Assembly (NCBI GenBank): GCA_023614405.1
Contig: CM042685.1
Coordinates: 184,484,257 to 184,548,256 of the forward strand
Origin: Avena insularis
Taxonomy: Eukaryota > Streptophyta > Magnoliopsida > Poales > Poaceae
Reading direction: 5' to 3'
Length of the DNA stretch: 64,000 nucleotides
In this document: positions 1 through 11,619 of the stretch, in pieces
Layout of the letters: each line of letters starts with the position of its first letter
Position numbering within the stretch: position 1 is the stretch's first letter
The notes under the pieces: model-generated
What the model was told of the DNA's origin: nothing
What the model saw: only the letters and a program-made list of their open reading frames with translations
Databases searched by the model: none
Made by a program: the position numbers and the translations under genes

Positions 1-1110
1 GTCCCTAGATTAGGGGATGTGAAGCTCTTCCCGGCACCCTGCCGAAGGGGAGATCATCCTGGAGGCCTTCTTCTTCATCATGCTAGTCTCCGGTATGAAG
101 TGTGAGTAGTTCCACTTTGGACTACAGGTCCATGTAGTAGCTAGATGGTTGTATCTCCTCCTTTGTGCTACCATGTTTAGATCTTGTGAGCTCCATTCAT
201 GATCAAGATCATCTATTTGTAATCATGCATGTTGTGTTTGTGGGGATCCGATGGATATTGAGATTACTATGTCAGATTGATTAATGGTTTTGTCTTATTG
301 ATTCTATCATGTCTGTGTTGTTTGTGATCTTGCATGCTCTCCGTTTCTAGTAGCTATCTTGGCCGAGTAGATGCTAGTGACTCCAAGAGGGGGTATTTAT
401 GCTCGATAGTGGGTTCATGCTCTATTTAATCTAAGGGACGTGACAAAAATCTCTAAGGTTGTAGATGTGTTGTTTCCACTAGGGAGAAAAAAACGATCTC
501 TTGTTCATGGAACAAGTGGATTGTTTACCTTACACACTTTGCTTAAAGCAGTTATCCGTTGCTTGCAACTTAATACTGGAGGGGGTTCGGATGATAACCT
601 GAAAGTGGATTTCTAGTCATAGATGCAGTTGGATGGCGGTCTATGTATCTTGTTGTATTGCCCAATCGAATCTCATAGGATCATGAATGGCTAGTATTAC
701 ATTGTTATGCCTTGCTCAGTCCTATCAATTGCCCTGCTGTAATTTGTTTACCCAACATGCCATGTTTGTTTATCTTAAGGAGAACACCTCTAGTGAACTA
801 TGGACCCCGGTCCAATCTTTACCATTGATACATCTTCCACTGTTACTGTTTACTTTCTGCAAACCACTATTACCTTCCACACCATACAGTTAATCCTTTG
901 TTATAGCAACCGGTGAGATTAACAACCTAACTGTTCATTGGGGCAAAGTCTTGAGTTTGTGTTGTGCAGGTCTCCAAGTTGCTAGCAACACCTTTGAGTC
1001 GTTTCCTTCCTCCTACTGGTTCGATAACCTCGGTTTCTTACTGAGGGAAGACTTGTTGTTGTGCTCATCACACCTTGCTCTTGGGGTCTCCCAACGAAGC
1101 GCTACCAGGC
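1..1110 (+). repeat. Athila-like Ty3/gypsy leader/LTR fragment
   Basis: No credible protein is encoded. The text matches, from memory, the leader common to Triticeae Athila-lineage gypsy elements (Sabrina/WHAM/BAGY-2 type). Landmarks are the block about a 'gtggaccccggtcc' string near 800, 'ggttaatcctttgtta' near 890, and a 'cggtttcttactgagggaa' string near 1031 followed by 'cccaacgaa'. In intact elements this leads into a PBS and gag, but here it stops at the insertion site of the next element. The fragment continues after the TSD for only about 10 bases before gypsy pol sequence starts. The family name is recalled, not searched. Confidence 0.55.
1106..1110. repeat. Target-site duplication, left copy (CAGGC)
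   Basis: CAGGC directly precedes the TG of the left LTR and is repeated at 9826-9830 directly after the CA of the right LTR. This proves that 1111-9825 is one insertion unit. Confidence 0.85.
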
Positions 1111-4100
1111 TGTAACACCCTCAGAATCGGCTCTATGCAAGTTTTAGCGAAACCCGCCAAACCCACATAAAAACGATTCAAAGGTGCCCACCAGGCACTT
1201 TCGTGCGGGTGGAAAACGAAGTAATAACATTACACAACAGTCCTCGATGGGACCCACAGAACAGATATATACTACAACGACTCAAAGAGTCAGGAATACG
1301 GATATACAATACAAAGATCCAAATCACCTTGAAAACGGTAGAGCGTCCGACTACGGACAAGATGCAAATGGCGCTAAGAGCCCTGAAGAATAACCAATGG
1401 CGTCCATAACCCCTTGCCCAAGCGGAAGGGTAACCACCTAACGATGTCGATCTCAAAACCTGCTTAAACAAAAGGGTGCCGACAAAGGCAAAGGAAAAAG
1501 AGGCGTCGATCGAGGCCGATTACAGCGAGGCTAGAATTCGGCGGTCCTCACCTACATAGGTATGGTGGACTGAAGCGGCAGCGCAGCATGCACTAAACAA
1601 CCTATAGAGACTCGATATAACTGTCGGCTATCAGAGAGGGATAAGAAAGATCTATTCGGGTCCAACCTGAATCTAACACCAAACAAACCCATCCTGGTAT
1701 TTCCCCCTCGAGACCAAACGAGGAAGTCAACCGAGGAACTCACACAGTTGGCAGTTTTATTTATTCAGTTATCGTTGCAGCAATTACTAGTCAAGTATAG
1801 ATAATCATCCTGATAAAATAAGCGTGGGCGTTTAGTTAACCATTCCGTTGTAGTTGCAACACTTACTAGTCAGATACCATTAGCATGAGATATCCCAAAA
1901 CCCAGCAGCTGTTGGTACTTTTATTTAGCCATTCCGTTGTGGTGAAGCTGATTACTAGTCATTTCGGATACAAGTCAATTTATAACAGTAAACTTTAGTT
2001 ATAGTTGTCTATGATCAAGCACTGTGCTCAAGTCGTCCATAACGCGGACACGGCTTCTCGAAAAGTTTAAACCTGCGAGGTGCACCAAAGTATCCACGCG
2101 CCCGACCCTTTTGCGGATCAATTAACATACACCCATCGGTATGTCGGCGGGGCCTAAGTCATGACGTTTCCCAGACCCAAAAGCAAGCACGGGGGCCACC
2201 CACCAAGTACACCCGCAAAAGTCGGCGGTCTCGAGACGGACTCAGGGTTTGCGCCAGTGGCTATAAACGACAGGGGATCCCAAAACTGGGCCTGTCGATA
2301 CCGCGAAAACACTCCGCTTCCAAAACAGTATAGGTGCTATCCATCGCACAATTTAAATAAAGCAGTAAAGCATGGAATAAGTACAGAATAGTAATAAAGC
2401 CCCAAACTAATTGTGGCCCCCAGTACAGTACTTTGAAATCAGGTACTAAATCGATGGGGTTCCCATACATCCCACATGTGGTTAGCGCGCTCGATCTCGG
2501 AACAGGTGTCAAGAACTCGGGGTCCTACGGGACACAAGTGGACGGGCAACAACCAAATAACATCTATTGCCCCACTGCCTCTGCTTACCTACTTCAGTTT
2601 TAGTTATTAAACAGTAATTGAATTAAGCGATAATGAAAGCCGATCATCTCAACCTTAAACATGCGGCAATACTCCAACAAGCGTGGTACTTGACGACCGC
2701 ATAGCGACAACGAGCAAGCGACTACGACAGCATAAAGTCCAACTATCTACCAAACAATAGGTAATAGGATGTGTCCAAGGCAATATAAGGCTGCAAGGGA
2801 TATCACGGATACGGAAACTAGAGCATCGCAACACGGATAGCAATAGATCAACAGGAGGGAATAAATACTATAAACGTAAGATAGGTAGAAAGGGGGAGAT
2901 GCTCGCCTGAAAACATTGCCGAAGGTTCAACCGAAGATCGGGTCGACACTCGCATCAACTCAACAGCCTTATCCGCGAAGAACCAAAACACTAGAATAAA
3001 CACTGGATGCAATATTTAATACTACGGCAAAAGATCGGGCATGATGCATGTATGATGTATGGCATGGCAAAGGTGCGATGCAATTAGGCCATATTAAGCG
3101 GAACCGGGGTCCTGACATTTAATTAAATGGTTCAAGTTATTTAACTACCCCACAATTTAAATGTTGTCCTAACATGGCAAAATATATCACCGGTTCGATG
3201 CAAAAATTTAAATGGGGCCGATATTAGACTAGATTTGCCCGCATATGGGCCCCATATTTAATTATGAGGTGAATCGGCATAAGGCCCCCAAACCACATGA
3301 TAATATGCATGCAAGTATGACAATTAAATATGCAACAATTTATATAGTTGACCATTTATAAAATAGGGTTCTCGGATAAGGGTCACACATTAGGGTTCGA
3401 CGATCTTGGGGTTCCGGGGTTCGGGGTTCGGTCTCAGGGTTCGACGGGATCGGTCTCAGCGGGATCGGTCTCGGATCATGGAGTAGATCTTGGCGTTTCG
3501 GGAAGCAGGACTTGGTTGGCGTCAGCGCATCGGACTCGCCTGGTCGATGTCGATCTAGTCGTCGCCTTAGATCTTGTCGGGTCCTCGTATCGGGTCGGTC
3601 TTGGCGTTCGGGAAGAAGAACTGGTCGTGTGACGTCGTCGGCATCGGTGCGGGAAGGAGGTCTTGTCGTTCAGGTTCTCGATGTCCGGGAAGAAGTACTT
3701 GTCGCAGTTGTGGTCTTCGGGTCGAAGAACTTGGCACGCCAGGGTTCAGTCTTCGGCAGGGTCGGTCTTTGAACTCCGGGATCGGTCTTCGGGATCGGGG
3801 TCTCAGGTTCGCGGAACGGTCTCGCGATCCGAGCGGGAGTACTTGTCGGTCCTAGGTTCCATGTCGGCATCCTCGGTGTCCCGCGGTGAAGTGCTTGTCG
3901 TGTTTGTGGCGAGCTTGGCGGTCATCGGGTTCGGCGCCGATGGTCGTTGGCGATCTTGGGGTGCATCAAAACGGACCATAGGGAGCACAAGCGATCCCCA
4001 TGGCACACATACGAGCACACCTGACGCACCACAGGATGCAGAGGCCTGATGATGGCAGTGGCGAGCGAGCGAGTGGGGCGGGTACTGGGGCGGTCGGGAG

Positions 4101-5078
4101 GCGCCCGCACGGCGAGCTCGAGGAGGCGGCGAAAGAGAGGAGGATGGTGGCGGGCGTCAAGGCGGTTGCTCCTCGGGGACGCGGCGACATCCAGTGAGAG
4201 GAGGCGAAGCGGGCGCAGGTCGGCTTGTGGCGGGGAGACAGGCCGGGCTTGCGAAGGAAGGGCGGCCCAGGTGTCGTGGCGGGACCTTGAGCCAGGGCTT
4301 GCGAGGAAGGAGGCGGCCATGGCAAGGTGTGGCCGAGACCTGCAGAAGGAGCGCCAGGGGCCGGAGGGTGGCAGCTGACGACCAGGCGGCGAAGGTGCGA
4401 CGCCGAGATGGGGTGACAGCGGCAGAGTCATGTGACAAGGGAGGCGAATGGCCAGGCACGGAGGAAGAAGAGGCCAGGAGCTGGGGGTCAGTGGGCGGGG
4501 GGAGGGGTGGGGTGGGACCCACGGGATGGGGACAGGCGGGTTGCTGGGGGAGTGTGTGGTGGGGCCAGAGGGAAGCGGGGCCCGCGGACGGTGAGAGAGG
4601 GAGAGGTGGGTGCGGCGTGTGTGGGTGTGGCAGGGGTGAGTGCGTGCGTGTGTTTGCTGAGGGAGTGGGGAGAGGGGGGTGTTTGGGGGTGAGGTGGCAG
4701 CGGGAGAGTGGTTGGGGGGGAGAGAGAGGGTGAGGTGGCAGGCACCGATTGGTGCAGGTGAGGTGGAGGGCTGGGGTAGAATAGGACTGGGTAGGTTATT
4801 TGGTATAAAAGGGTTTTAGGGGGGACTGGTTTAGGGCTAGATATATATTTTCGGGTTTTCTTTACACATTATTTTAAAGAACCTTTGTAAATCATTTAGT
4901 CAAAACAAAATATCTGGACATCCGAAGTTTGATTTGGAATAAGGACGGGGTGTTTGCAAAAACAAAATAGACCTTTGTAAAATAGTTTTTATCAAACAGA
5001 TGCATGATGATGTCATGATGATGCAATGCGCACAAAATACCAAGCGATTTTCTAGTAGTGGTTTTGCGGGATGCCACA
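1111..5078 (-). repeat. LTR of the LARD-like element (3' LTR in element sense)
   Basis: This copy is 3968 bp and pairs with 5878-9825. On the plus strand it reads from TGTAACACCC to ATGCCACA. It holds about three degenerate ~80-bp repeats containing ACTAGT (about 1741-1990). A GC-rich part (about 3380-4790) has many degenerate GGATCGGTCT units and then Arg/Gly-rich pseudo-frames. AT-rich parts are almost identical to the partner LTR, whereas the GC-rich part differs by many small indels. Long frames in the GC-rich part are not conserved between copies, so I do not call them genes. Confidence 0.85.
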
Positions 5079-5877
5079 ATTCGACACCACTAACAATGGA
5101 TCTCGCCCTCGAGATCCGCCTCATGGTACCGGAAGGAAGGTCGGCGATCTGCGTCTTCTCGCTTCGTTTAGATCCTCGCGACACCACTAACAAGGGGTCG
5201 TTGTCCGTGATCGTCGAGGGAAACACTCCGGAAACAAAAGGTCGAAGGTAGAGGTATCAACAAATAAAGCCACCTCTAGCTTCGATGGAAAGAGGGAACC
5301 GATGCATTCTCATCCACTTCAATGTATAAAAGCGAATAGAAGGGGTAGTCGGCATGGGGGCCAATCCATCACGCACCCAAACTATTACTCTGCACAATCA
5401 TTAGAAAAGCGTGCAACCATTCTCGGAATCAAACTGAAGATCTCGACAATCGAGGTTCAGAAACAAAGGAGTGATGCAGACTCTGCATCGGATCTGGCGT
5501 AGATGATGTCGTCGCGTTAGAAAACACCGGATGACACGAGAAGGAACAAAGAGAAGTCCACCAGACGAAGGATTCCTCGGATAGCATGAAGACCAGATGT
5601 AGCAACACCGCTACCAAGGAGGAAGCGAAACCCTGAAGGTACGATGGAACCCAACCACGAGAAATCCTGGACTCGAAGAGAGAGAAGAGAGCGGATTCAA
5701 AACACGCAGAGGTGAGAGGAGAGCAGCAGAGGGGTAAGGAGTAAAATCAGACCTAATCAGAACTATCCAATCGATTTTGTAAAAATAGTTTTGACACTCT
5801 ACTTGGTAGTTAGCTAGGTTATCCTCTGTGCTGGACTTGTGGCGTGTCATCGCTAATCGCTGAGCTCGATACCACTC
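5079..5877 (-). other. Non-coding internal region of the LARD-like element
   Basis: These 799 bases lie between the two LTRs. No frame resembles gag, protease, RT or integrase in either direction, and the longest frames are about 60-100 codons and unconvincing. It contains a short repeated phrase, 'cgacaccactaacaa', at about 5082 and 5170. The primer site is at its right end (minus-strand 5' end). Such a short internal domain is typical of elements mobilised in trans. Confidence 0.7.
5864..5874 (-). promoter_or_regulatory. Primer-binding site, tRNA-Met type, one base missing
   Basis: The minus strand reads TGGTATCGAGC, which is the usual plant retrotransposon site TGGTATCAGAGC lacking one A. 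It lies three bases inside the LTR border at 5878. It fixes the element's orientation as minus and marks 5878-9825 as the 5' LTR. Confidence 0.65.
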
Positions 5878-8800
5878 AGTAACACCCTCGAGAATCGGCT
5901 CTATGCAAGTTTTAGCGAAACCCGCCAAACCCGCATAAAGCGATTCAAAGGTGCCCACCGAGCACTTTTCGTGCGGGTGGAAAAGCGAAATAATAACATT
6001 ACACAACAGTCCTCGATGGGACCCACGAGCAGATATATACTACGACTCAAAGAGTCGAATACGGATATACAATACAAAGATCCAAATCACCTTGAAAACG
6101 GTAGAGCGTCCGACTACGGACAAGATGCAAATGGGGCTAAGAGCCCTGAAGAATAACCAATGGCGTCCATAACCCTGCCCAGGCCAAGCCGGAAGGGTAA
6201 CCCTGCTAACGACGTCGATCTCAAAACCTGCTTAAACAAAAGGGGTGCCGACAAAGGCAAAGGAAAAAGAGGAGCGTCGATCTTGAGGCCGACACTGCAG
6301 CGAGGCTAGAATTCAAGGTCCTCACCTACATAGGTATGGTGGATCTGAGCGGCGCAGCATGCACTAAACAACCTATAGAGACTCGATATAACTGCCGGCT
6401 ATCAGAGAGGGATAAGAAAGATCTATTCGGGTCCAACCTGAATCTAACACCAAACAAACCCATCCTGGTATTTCCCCCTCGAGACCAAACGAGGAAGTCA
6501 ACCGAGGAACTCACACAGTTGGCAGTTTTATTTATTCAGTTATCGTTGCAGCAATTACTAGTCAAGTATAGATAATCATCCTGATAAAATAAACAGTGGG
6601 CCATTTTAGTTAACCATTCCGTTGTAGTTGCAACACTTACTAGTCAGATACCATTAGCATGAGATATCCCAAAACCCGGTAATTTGTTGGTACTTTTATT
6701 TAGCCATTCCGTTGTGGTGAAGCTGATTACTAGTCATTTCGGATACAAGTCAATTTATAACAGTAAACTTTAGTTATAGTTGTCTATGATCAAGCATTGT
6801 GCTCCAAGTCGTCCATAACCGCGGACACGGCTTCTCGAAAAGTTTAAACCCTGCAGGGGTGCACCAAAGTATCCACACGCACTTCGACCCTTTTTGCCAG
6901 ATCAATTAACATACACCCATCGGTATGTCGGCGGGGCCTGAGTCATGACGTTTCCCAGACCCAAAGCAAGCACGGGGGGCCACCCCACCAAGTACACCCG
7001 CAACGAAGTCGGCCGGTCTCCGAGACGGACTCAGGGTTTGCGCCGTGGCTGTAAACACGGGATCCCAAAAGCGGGCTGTCGATACATGAAACTCCGCTTC
7101 CAAAACAGTATAGGTGCTATCCATCGCACAATTTAAATAAAGCAGTAAAGCATGGAATAAGTACAGAATAGTAATAAAGCCCCAAACTAATTGTGGCCCC
7201 CAGTACAGTACTTTGAAATCAGGTACTAAATCGATGGGGTTCCCATACATCCCACATGTGGTTAGCGCGCTCGATCTCGGAACAGGTGTCAAGAACTCGG
7301 GGTCCTACGGGACACAAGTGGACGGGCAACAACCAAATAACATCTATTGCCCACCTGTGCCTCTGCTTACCTACTTCAGTTTTAGTTATTAAACAGTAAT
7401 TGAATTAAACGATAATGAAAGCCCTGATCATCTCCAACCTTAAACATGCGGCAATACTCCAACAACTGTGGTACTTGACGACCGCATAGCAACAACGAGC
7501 AAGCGACTCTGACGCATAAGTCCAACTATCTACCAAACAATAGGTAATAGGATGTGTCCAAGGCAATATAAGGCTTCAAGGGATATCACGGATACGGAAA
7601 CTAGAGCATCGCAACACGGATAGCAATAGATCAACAGGAGGAATAAATACTATAAGCGTAAGATAGGTAGAAAGGGGAGATGCTCGCTTTGAAAACATTG
7701 CGAAGGTTCAACCGAAGATCGGGTTACACTGCATCAACTCAACGCCTTATCCGAAGAACCAAAACACTAGAATAAACACCGGATGCAATATTTAATACTA
7801 CGGCAAAAGATCGGGCATGATGCATGTATGATGTATGGCATGGCAAAGGTGCGATGCAATTAGGCCATATTAAGCGGAACCGGGGTCCCGACATTTAATT
7901 AAATGGTTCAAGTTATTTAACTACCCCACAATTTAAATGTTGTCCTAACATGGCAAAATATATCACCGGTTCGATGCACAAATTTAAATGGGGCCGATAT
8001 TAGACTAGATTTGCCCGCATATGGGCCCCATATTTAATTATGAGGTGAATCGGCATAAGGCCCCCAAACCACATGATAATATGCATGCAAGTATGACAAT
8101 TAAATATGCAACAATTTATATAGTTGACCATTTATAAAATAGGGTTCTCGGATAAGGGTCACACATTAGGGTTCGACGATCTTGGGGTTCCGGGGTTCGG
8201 GGTTCGGTCTCAGGGTTCGACGGGATCGGTCTCAGCGGGATCGGTCTCGGATCATGGAGTAGATCTTGGCGTTTCGGGAAGCAGGACTTGGTTCGGCGTC
8301 AGGGCGCATCGGACTCGCCCTGGTCGATGTCGATCTAGTCGTCGCGCAGATCTTGTCGGGTCCTCGTATCGAGTCGGTCTTGGCGTTCAGGAAGAAGAAC
8401 TGGTCATGTGATGTCGTCGGCATCGGTGTGGGAAGGAGGTCTTGTCGTTCAGGTTCTCGATGTCCGGGAAGAAGTACTTGTCGCAGTTGTGGTCTTCGGG
8501 TCGAAGAACTTGGCACGCCGAGTTCGATCTTGGCGGTCGGTCTTTGAACTCCGGGATCGGTCTTCGGGATCGGGGTCTCAGGTTCGCGGAACAGTCTCGC
8601 GATCCGAGCGGGAGTACTTGTCGGTCCTAGGTTCCATGTCGGCATCCTCGGTGTCCGCGGTGAAGTGCTTATCGTGTTTGTGGCGAGCTTGGCGGTCATC
8701 GGGTTGCGCCGATGGTCGTTAGCGATCTTAGGGTGCATCAAAAGCGGATCAATAGGAGAACAAGCAGATCCCATGGCACATACACGAGCACCTGACAGCC

Positions 8801-9825
8801 TTTTACCACGGAGGCGAAGGCCTGAGGATGACGGTGGCGGGGCCAGCGAGGTGGGGCGAATCTTGAGGCGGTCGGCGGGCGCAGCGACCAGAGCTTCGAG
8901 GCGGCGAAAGGAGAGGAGGATGGTGGCGGGCGTCGCGGTTGCTCCTCGGGGACGCCTTGGCGACATCATGTGAAGGAGGCCAAGCGAGGCAGAAGGCGGT
9001 CGAGGCGGCTCGCCGGCCGGGGACGGCAGGCCGGGCTTACAAGAAGGGGGAGGCGGCCGGTGGCGAGGTCCCAGCGAGCCTTGGCAGGAGGCTTGAGGAG
9101 CGGACAGGAGGTGGCCGAAGCCGACAGCGGGAGATCCAGGGGGCGGCCAGTGAGGCGAGACGGAGGAAGGAGGTCTGCAGAGGCGAGAGGGGCCGGGCCA
9201 GGGGGCGACGGAGAAGCGCCGGCAGGGAGGTGGGGAATCGGGTGAGGCGGGCCGTGGGGATCGGTGGGGTGGGACCACAGGATGGGACAGGCGGGTTCTT
9301 TGGGGAGTGTGTGGTGGGGCGGAGGAAGCGGGGCCAGACGATGAGAGAGGGAGAGGTGGGTGCGGCGTGTGTGGGTGTGGCGGGGTGAGTGCGTCGTGTG
9401 TTTCTTGAGGGAGTAGGGAGAGGGGGGTGTTTGGGGGTGAGGTGGCAGCGGGAGAGTGGTTGGGGGGAGAGAGAGGGTGAGGTGGCAGGCACCGATTGGT
9501 GCAGGTGAGGTGGAGGGCTGGGGTAGAATAGGACTGGGTAGGTTATTTGGTATAAAAGGGTTTTAGGGGGGACTGGTTTAGGGCTAGATATATATTTTCG
9601 GGTTTTCTTTACACATTATTTTAAAGAACCTTTGTAAATCATTTAGTCAAAACAAAATATCTGGACATCCGAAGTTTGATTTGGAATAAGGACGGGGTGT
9701 TTGCAAAAACAAAATAGACCTTTGTAAAATAGTTTTTATCAAACAGATGCATGATGATGTCATGATGATGCAATGCGCACAAAATACCAAGCGATTTTCT
9801 AGTAGTGGTTTTGCGGGATGCCACA
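5878..9825 (-). repeat. LTR of the LARD-like element (5' LTR in element sense)
   Basis: This copy is 3948 bp and pairs with 1111-5078. The first base of the TG end is mutated to A on the plus strand. It ends ATGCCACA at 9825, followed at once by the CAGGC duplication. It also carries about three ACTAGT-containing repeats (about 6513-6755). The near-identity of AT-rich stretches to the partner (for example 7680-8230 against 2880-3470) indicates a fairly young insertion. GC-rich stretches carry clustered one- to four-base differences. Confidence 0.85.
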
Positions 9826-9830
9826 CAGGC
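9826..9830. repeat. Target-site duplication, right copy (CAGGC)
   Basis: This is the partner of 1106-1110. It follows directly after the terminal CA of the right LTR. Confidence 0.85.
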
Positions 9831-11175
9831 GCCATCAGTACACGATCAAGTCCTTTGGTCTCACAAATGCTCCTACAACCTCCTCAAGGCTTATGAACTC
9901 AGTTTTCATGGAGTATCTTGACAAGTTCGTGGTGGTCTATATTGATGATATTCTTGTTTATTCCAAGTCAAAAAAAGAACATGAAGAACATCTTCGTTGT
10001 GTCCTCACCAAGCTTCGCGAGAACTGCCTCAATGCAAAGTTCTCTAAGTGTGAATTCTGGCTGCCAAAAGTCACCTATCTGGGCCATGTAATTTCTGCAG
10101 AAGGCATTTCTGTCAACTCGGAAACTATTCGGACAATTTTGGAGTGGCTCCCTTGGAAGAATGTCAAAGAAGTCCGCAACTTCCTCGGATGGGCGAGTTA
10201 TTGTCGTCGATTTGTTCAAAACTTCTCCAATATAGCCAATCCTCTTACCGATCTCCTCAAGAAAGGGACGAAATACCTTTGGAGACCGGCGTGCGAAACA
10301 AGCTTTGAAACTCTCAGGGAAAATCTCACTTCCACACCTGTCTTGGTTCCTCTAGATACATTGAATCCCTTTCAAATCTTCTATGATGCTTCACTCCAAG
10401 GGCTTGGTGTTGTTCTCATGCAAGACAAGCAAGTCGTTGCATATGGTTCTCGTCAATTGAAAACCCATGAGGTCAACTATCCAACTCATGATCTGGAACT
10501 TGCAACAGCTGTCTTTGCTTTGAAAATATGGAGACATTATTTGCTTGGCAACCATTGCGAGATATTTTTTGACCACAAGAGTCTCAAATATATATTCACT
10601 CACTTGGATCTCAACCTTCAACAAATGAGATGGATTGAAACAATCAATGACTTCGATCTCACGATCAAATACACATCGGGCAAAGCAAATGTGATGGCTG
10701 ATGCCTTGAGTCGCAAAGCTTATGTCAATAATCTCAAGGTGAAGAAGCTCGAACCTCAATTGTGCGAGGAATTCCATCAAATCAACCTCGGTCTTGTTCC
10801 CAAAGGCTACCTTGCAACCTTGGTGGCTACTCCTTCCTTGGAAGAAAAGATTCGATCCACTCAGCTTGAGGATCCCTTCTGCAAAGAATATGCAATAAAG
10901 TCCCAGAATCCAAAGTATGAAGCATACCACCTCGATGATCAAGGCACCTTGTTCTATGATCACATGATGGTCCTTCCTGAACTTTCAGGCTTGAGAGAGG
11001 AGGTTCTTAAAGAAGCTCATGATTCTTTCTTGTCTATCCGCCCCGGTAGCACAAAGATGTACATGGATCTGAAAACACGGTATTTGTGGCCTGGAATGAA
11101 AGACCGTGCCAAGTATGTATCTGAGTGCGACGTCTGCCGCAAAGTTGAAATCCATTCATCAAAAACCATCTAGAA
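9826..11175 (+). pseudogene. Truncated Ty3/gypsy pol: end of RT, RNase H, integrase zinc region
   Basis: An open frame of about 445 codons runs to a TAG at 11171-11173, but it starts inside RT, so the protease and the first RT blocks are missing. Visible in order: SFGLTNAP, the catalytic YIDD box (about 9938-9949), LGHVIS, and the RNase H start [10 protein letters not shown] (about 10378). Then come the H of an HHCC zinc module (KEAHDS), YLWPGMK, and its CDVC pair near 11130. The integrase catalytic core is absent because the sequence joins the SANT-like pseudogene at about 11170. The style resembles chromovirus/Tekay-type pol. The left edge is the TSD of the LARD-like element plus about 10 bases of leader, so it was already truncated before that insertion or was joined by deletion. 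Confidence 0.85.
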
Positions 11176-11619
11176 TGCTAGCTTCACACACCTCCAGTAA
11201 TTTTTCGAGTTTTGGTTGGCACCGGTGATGGGGTCCATGCTCACGGATTTCTAGGGCTCGGCGAGGCAAAGGACCTCAAGCGTCATCCACTTGGCGCGGG
11301 ACTCCAGCGACGACGTCCTCGCCTTCTTCTTGCCTTTGGCTTTGCCCTTCGCTCGTGCCAAGGTGTCCTCTTCGGCCTCCTCCCCATCCCCGGCCTGGCC
11401 TTCGGCAAAATCCTGGGACTCGAGGCCATGTTCGGCGTCAGCCTAGGACTGTTCCCGAGTGAACAAGAAGCTGCTGTCGGCCGCTGCTGAACCGGAGGCG
11501 ATCATGTCCTGCATGTACGCTTTGCCCGACATTCCACCGAATAGGTTGCGGGCGTCTGCTTCGCCGAAGTTTGCGAGCAAGGAGCTGTCGGCTAACAGAA
11601 GAGGATCACGGTGCATGGC
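11175..11619 (-). pseudogene. PIF/Harbinger-associated SANT/Myb-like ORF, 3' part, broken
   Basis: Read on the minus strand from 11619 this gives a protein-like sequence. It has an acidic stretch rich in GEEAEEDTLA and a basic AKGKAKGKKKAR patch. A SANT-like start follows (SRAKWMTLEVLCLAEP, stop, KSVSMDPITGANQNS), then a YWRCVK box near 11190. The SMDPITGANQNS motif is typical of the Myb/SANT-like ORF that accompanies grass PIF/Harbinger transposons. Two in-frame stops (after TREQS and after LAEP) make it a pseudogene. Its 5' part lies beyond the solo LTR at 15400-15860. The right side of the SANT domain is lost at the junction with gypsy pol. Assignment is from motif memory. Confidence 0.6.
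11615..11619. repeat. Target-site duplication of the solo LTR, left copy (ATGGC)
   Basis: ATGGC precedes the TG of the solo LTR and is repeated at 15400-15404 right after its terminal CA. Confidence 0.85.

Larger units (their letters stand above)
1111..9825 (-). mobile_element. Complete non-autonomous LTR element (LARD-like) with 4-kb LTRs
   Basis: Two long direct repeats (1111-5078 and 5878-9825) flank 799 bp of internal DNA. The outer ends are TGTAACACCC on the left and GGGATGCCACA on the right, so the element has TG...CA ends. A perfect 5-bp target duplication CAGGC lies at 1106-1110 and 9826-9830. A degraded tRNA-Met primer site next to the right LTR, read on the minus strand, gives the orientation. 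No gag or pol is encoded, so it needs proteins from another element. A solo LTR of the same family is at 11620-15399 and a short fragment at 56577-56858. Its lineage is probably gypsy, judged from LTR motifs shared with the gypsy LTR at 56859-60186. No purine tract is evident at the 3' LTR border. Confidence 0.85.

Noticed and set aside
8232..9278. 348-codon open frame on the minus strand in the right 4-kb LTR (and similar frames at 3922-4431)
   Set aside because: It lies in the GC-rich LTR part. The frame is not kept in the other LTR copy or the solo LTR, and composition (Pro/Arg/Ser) is that of GC-rich noise.
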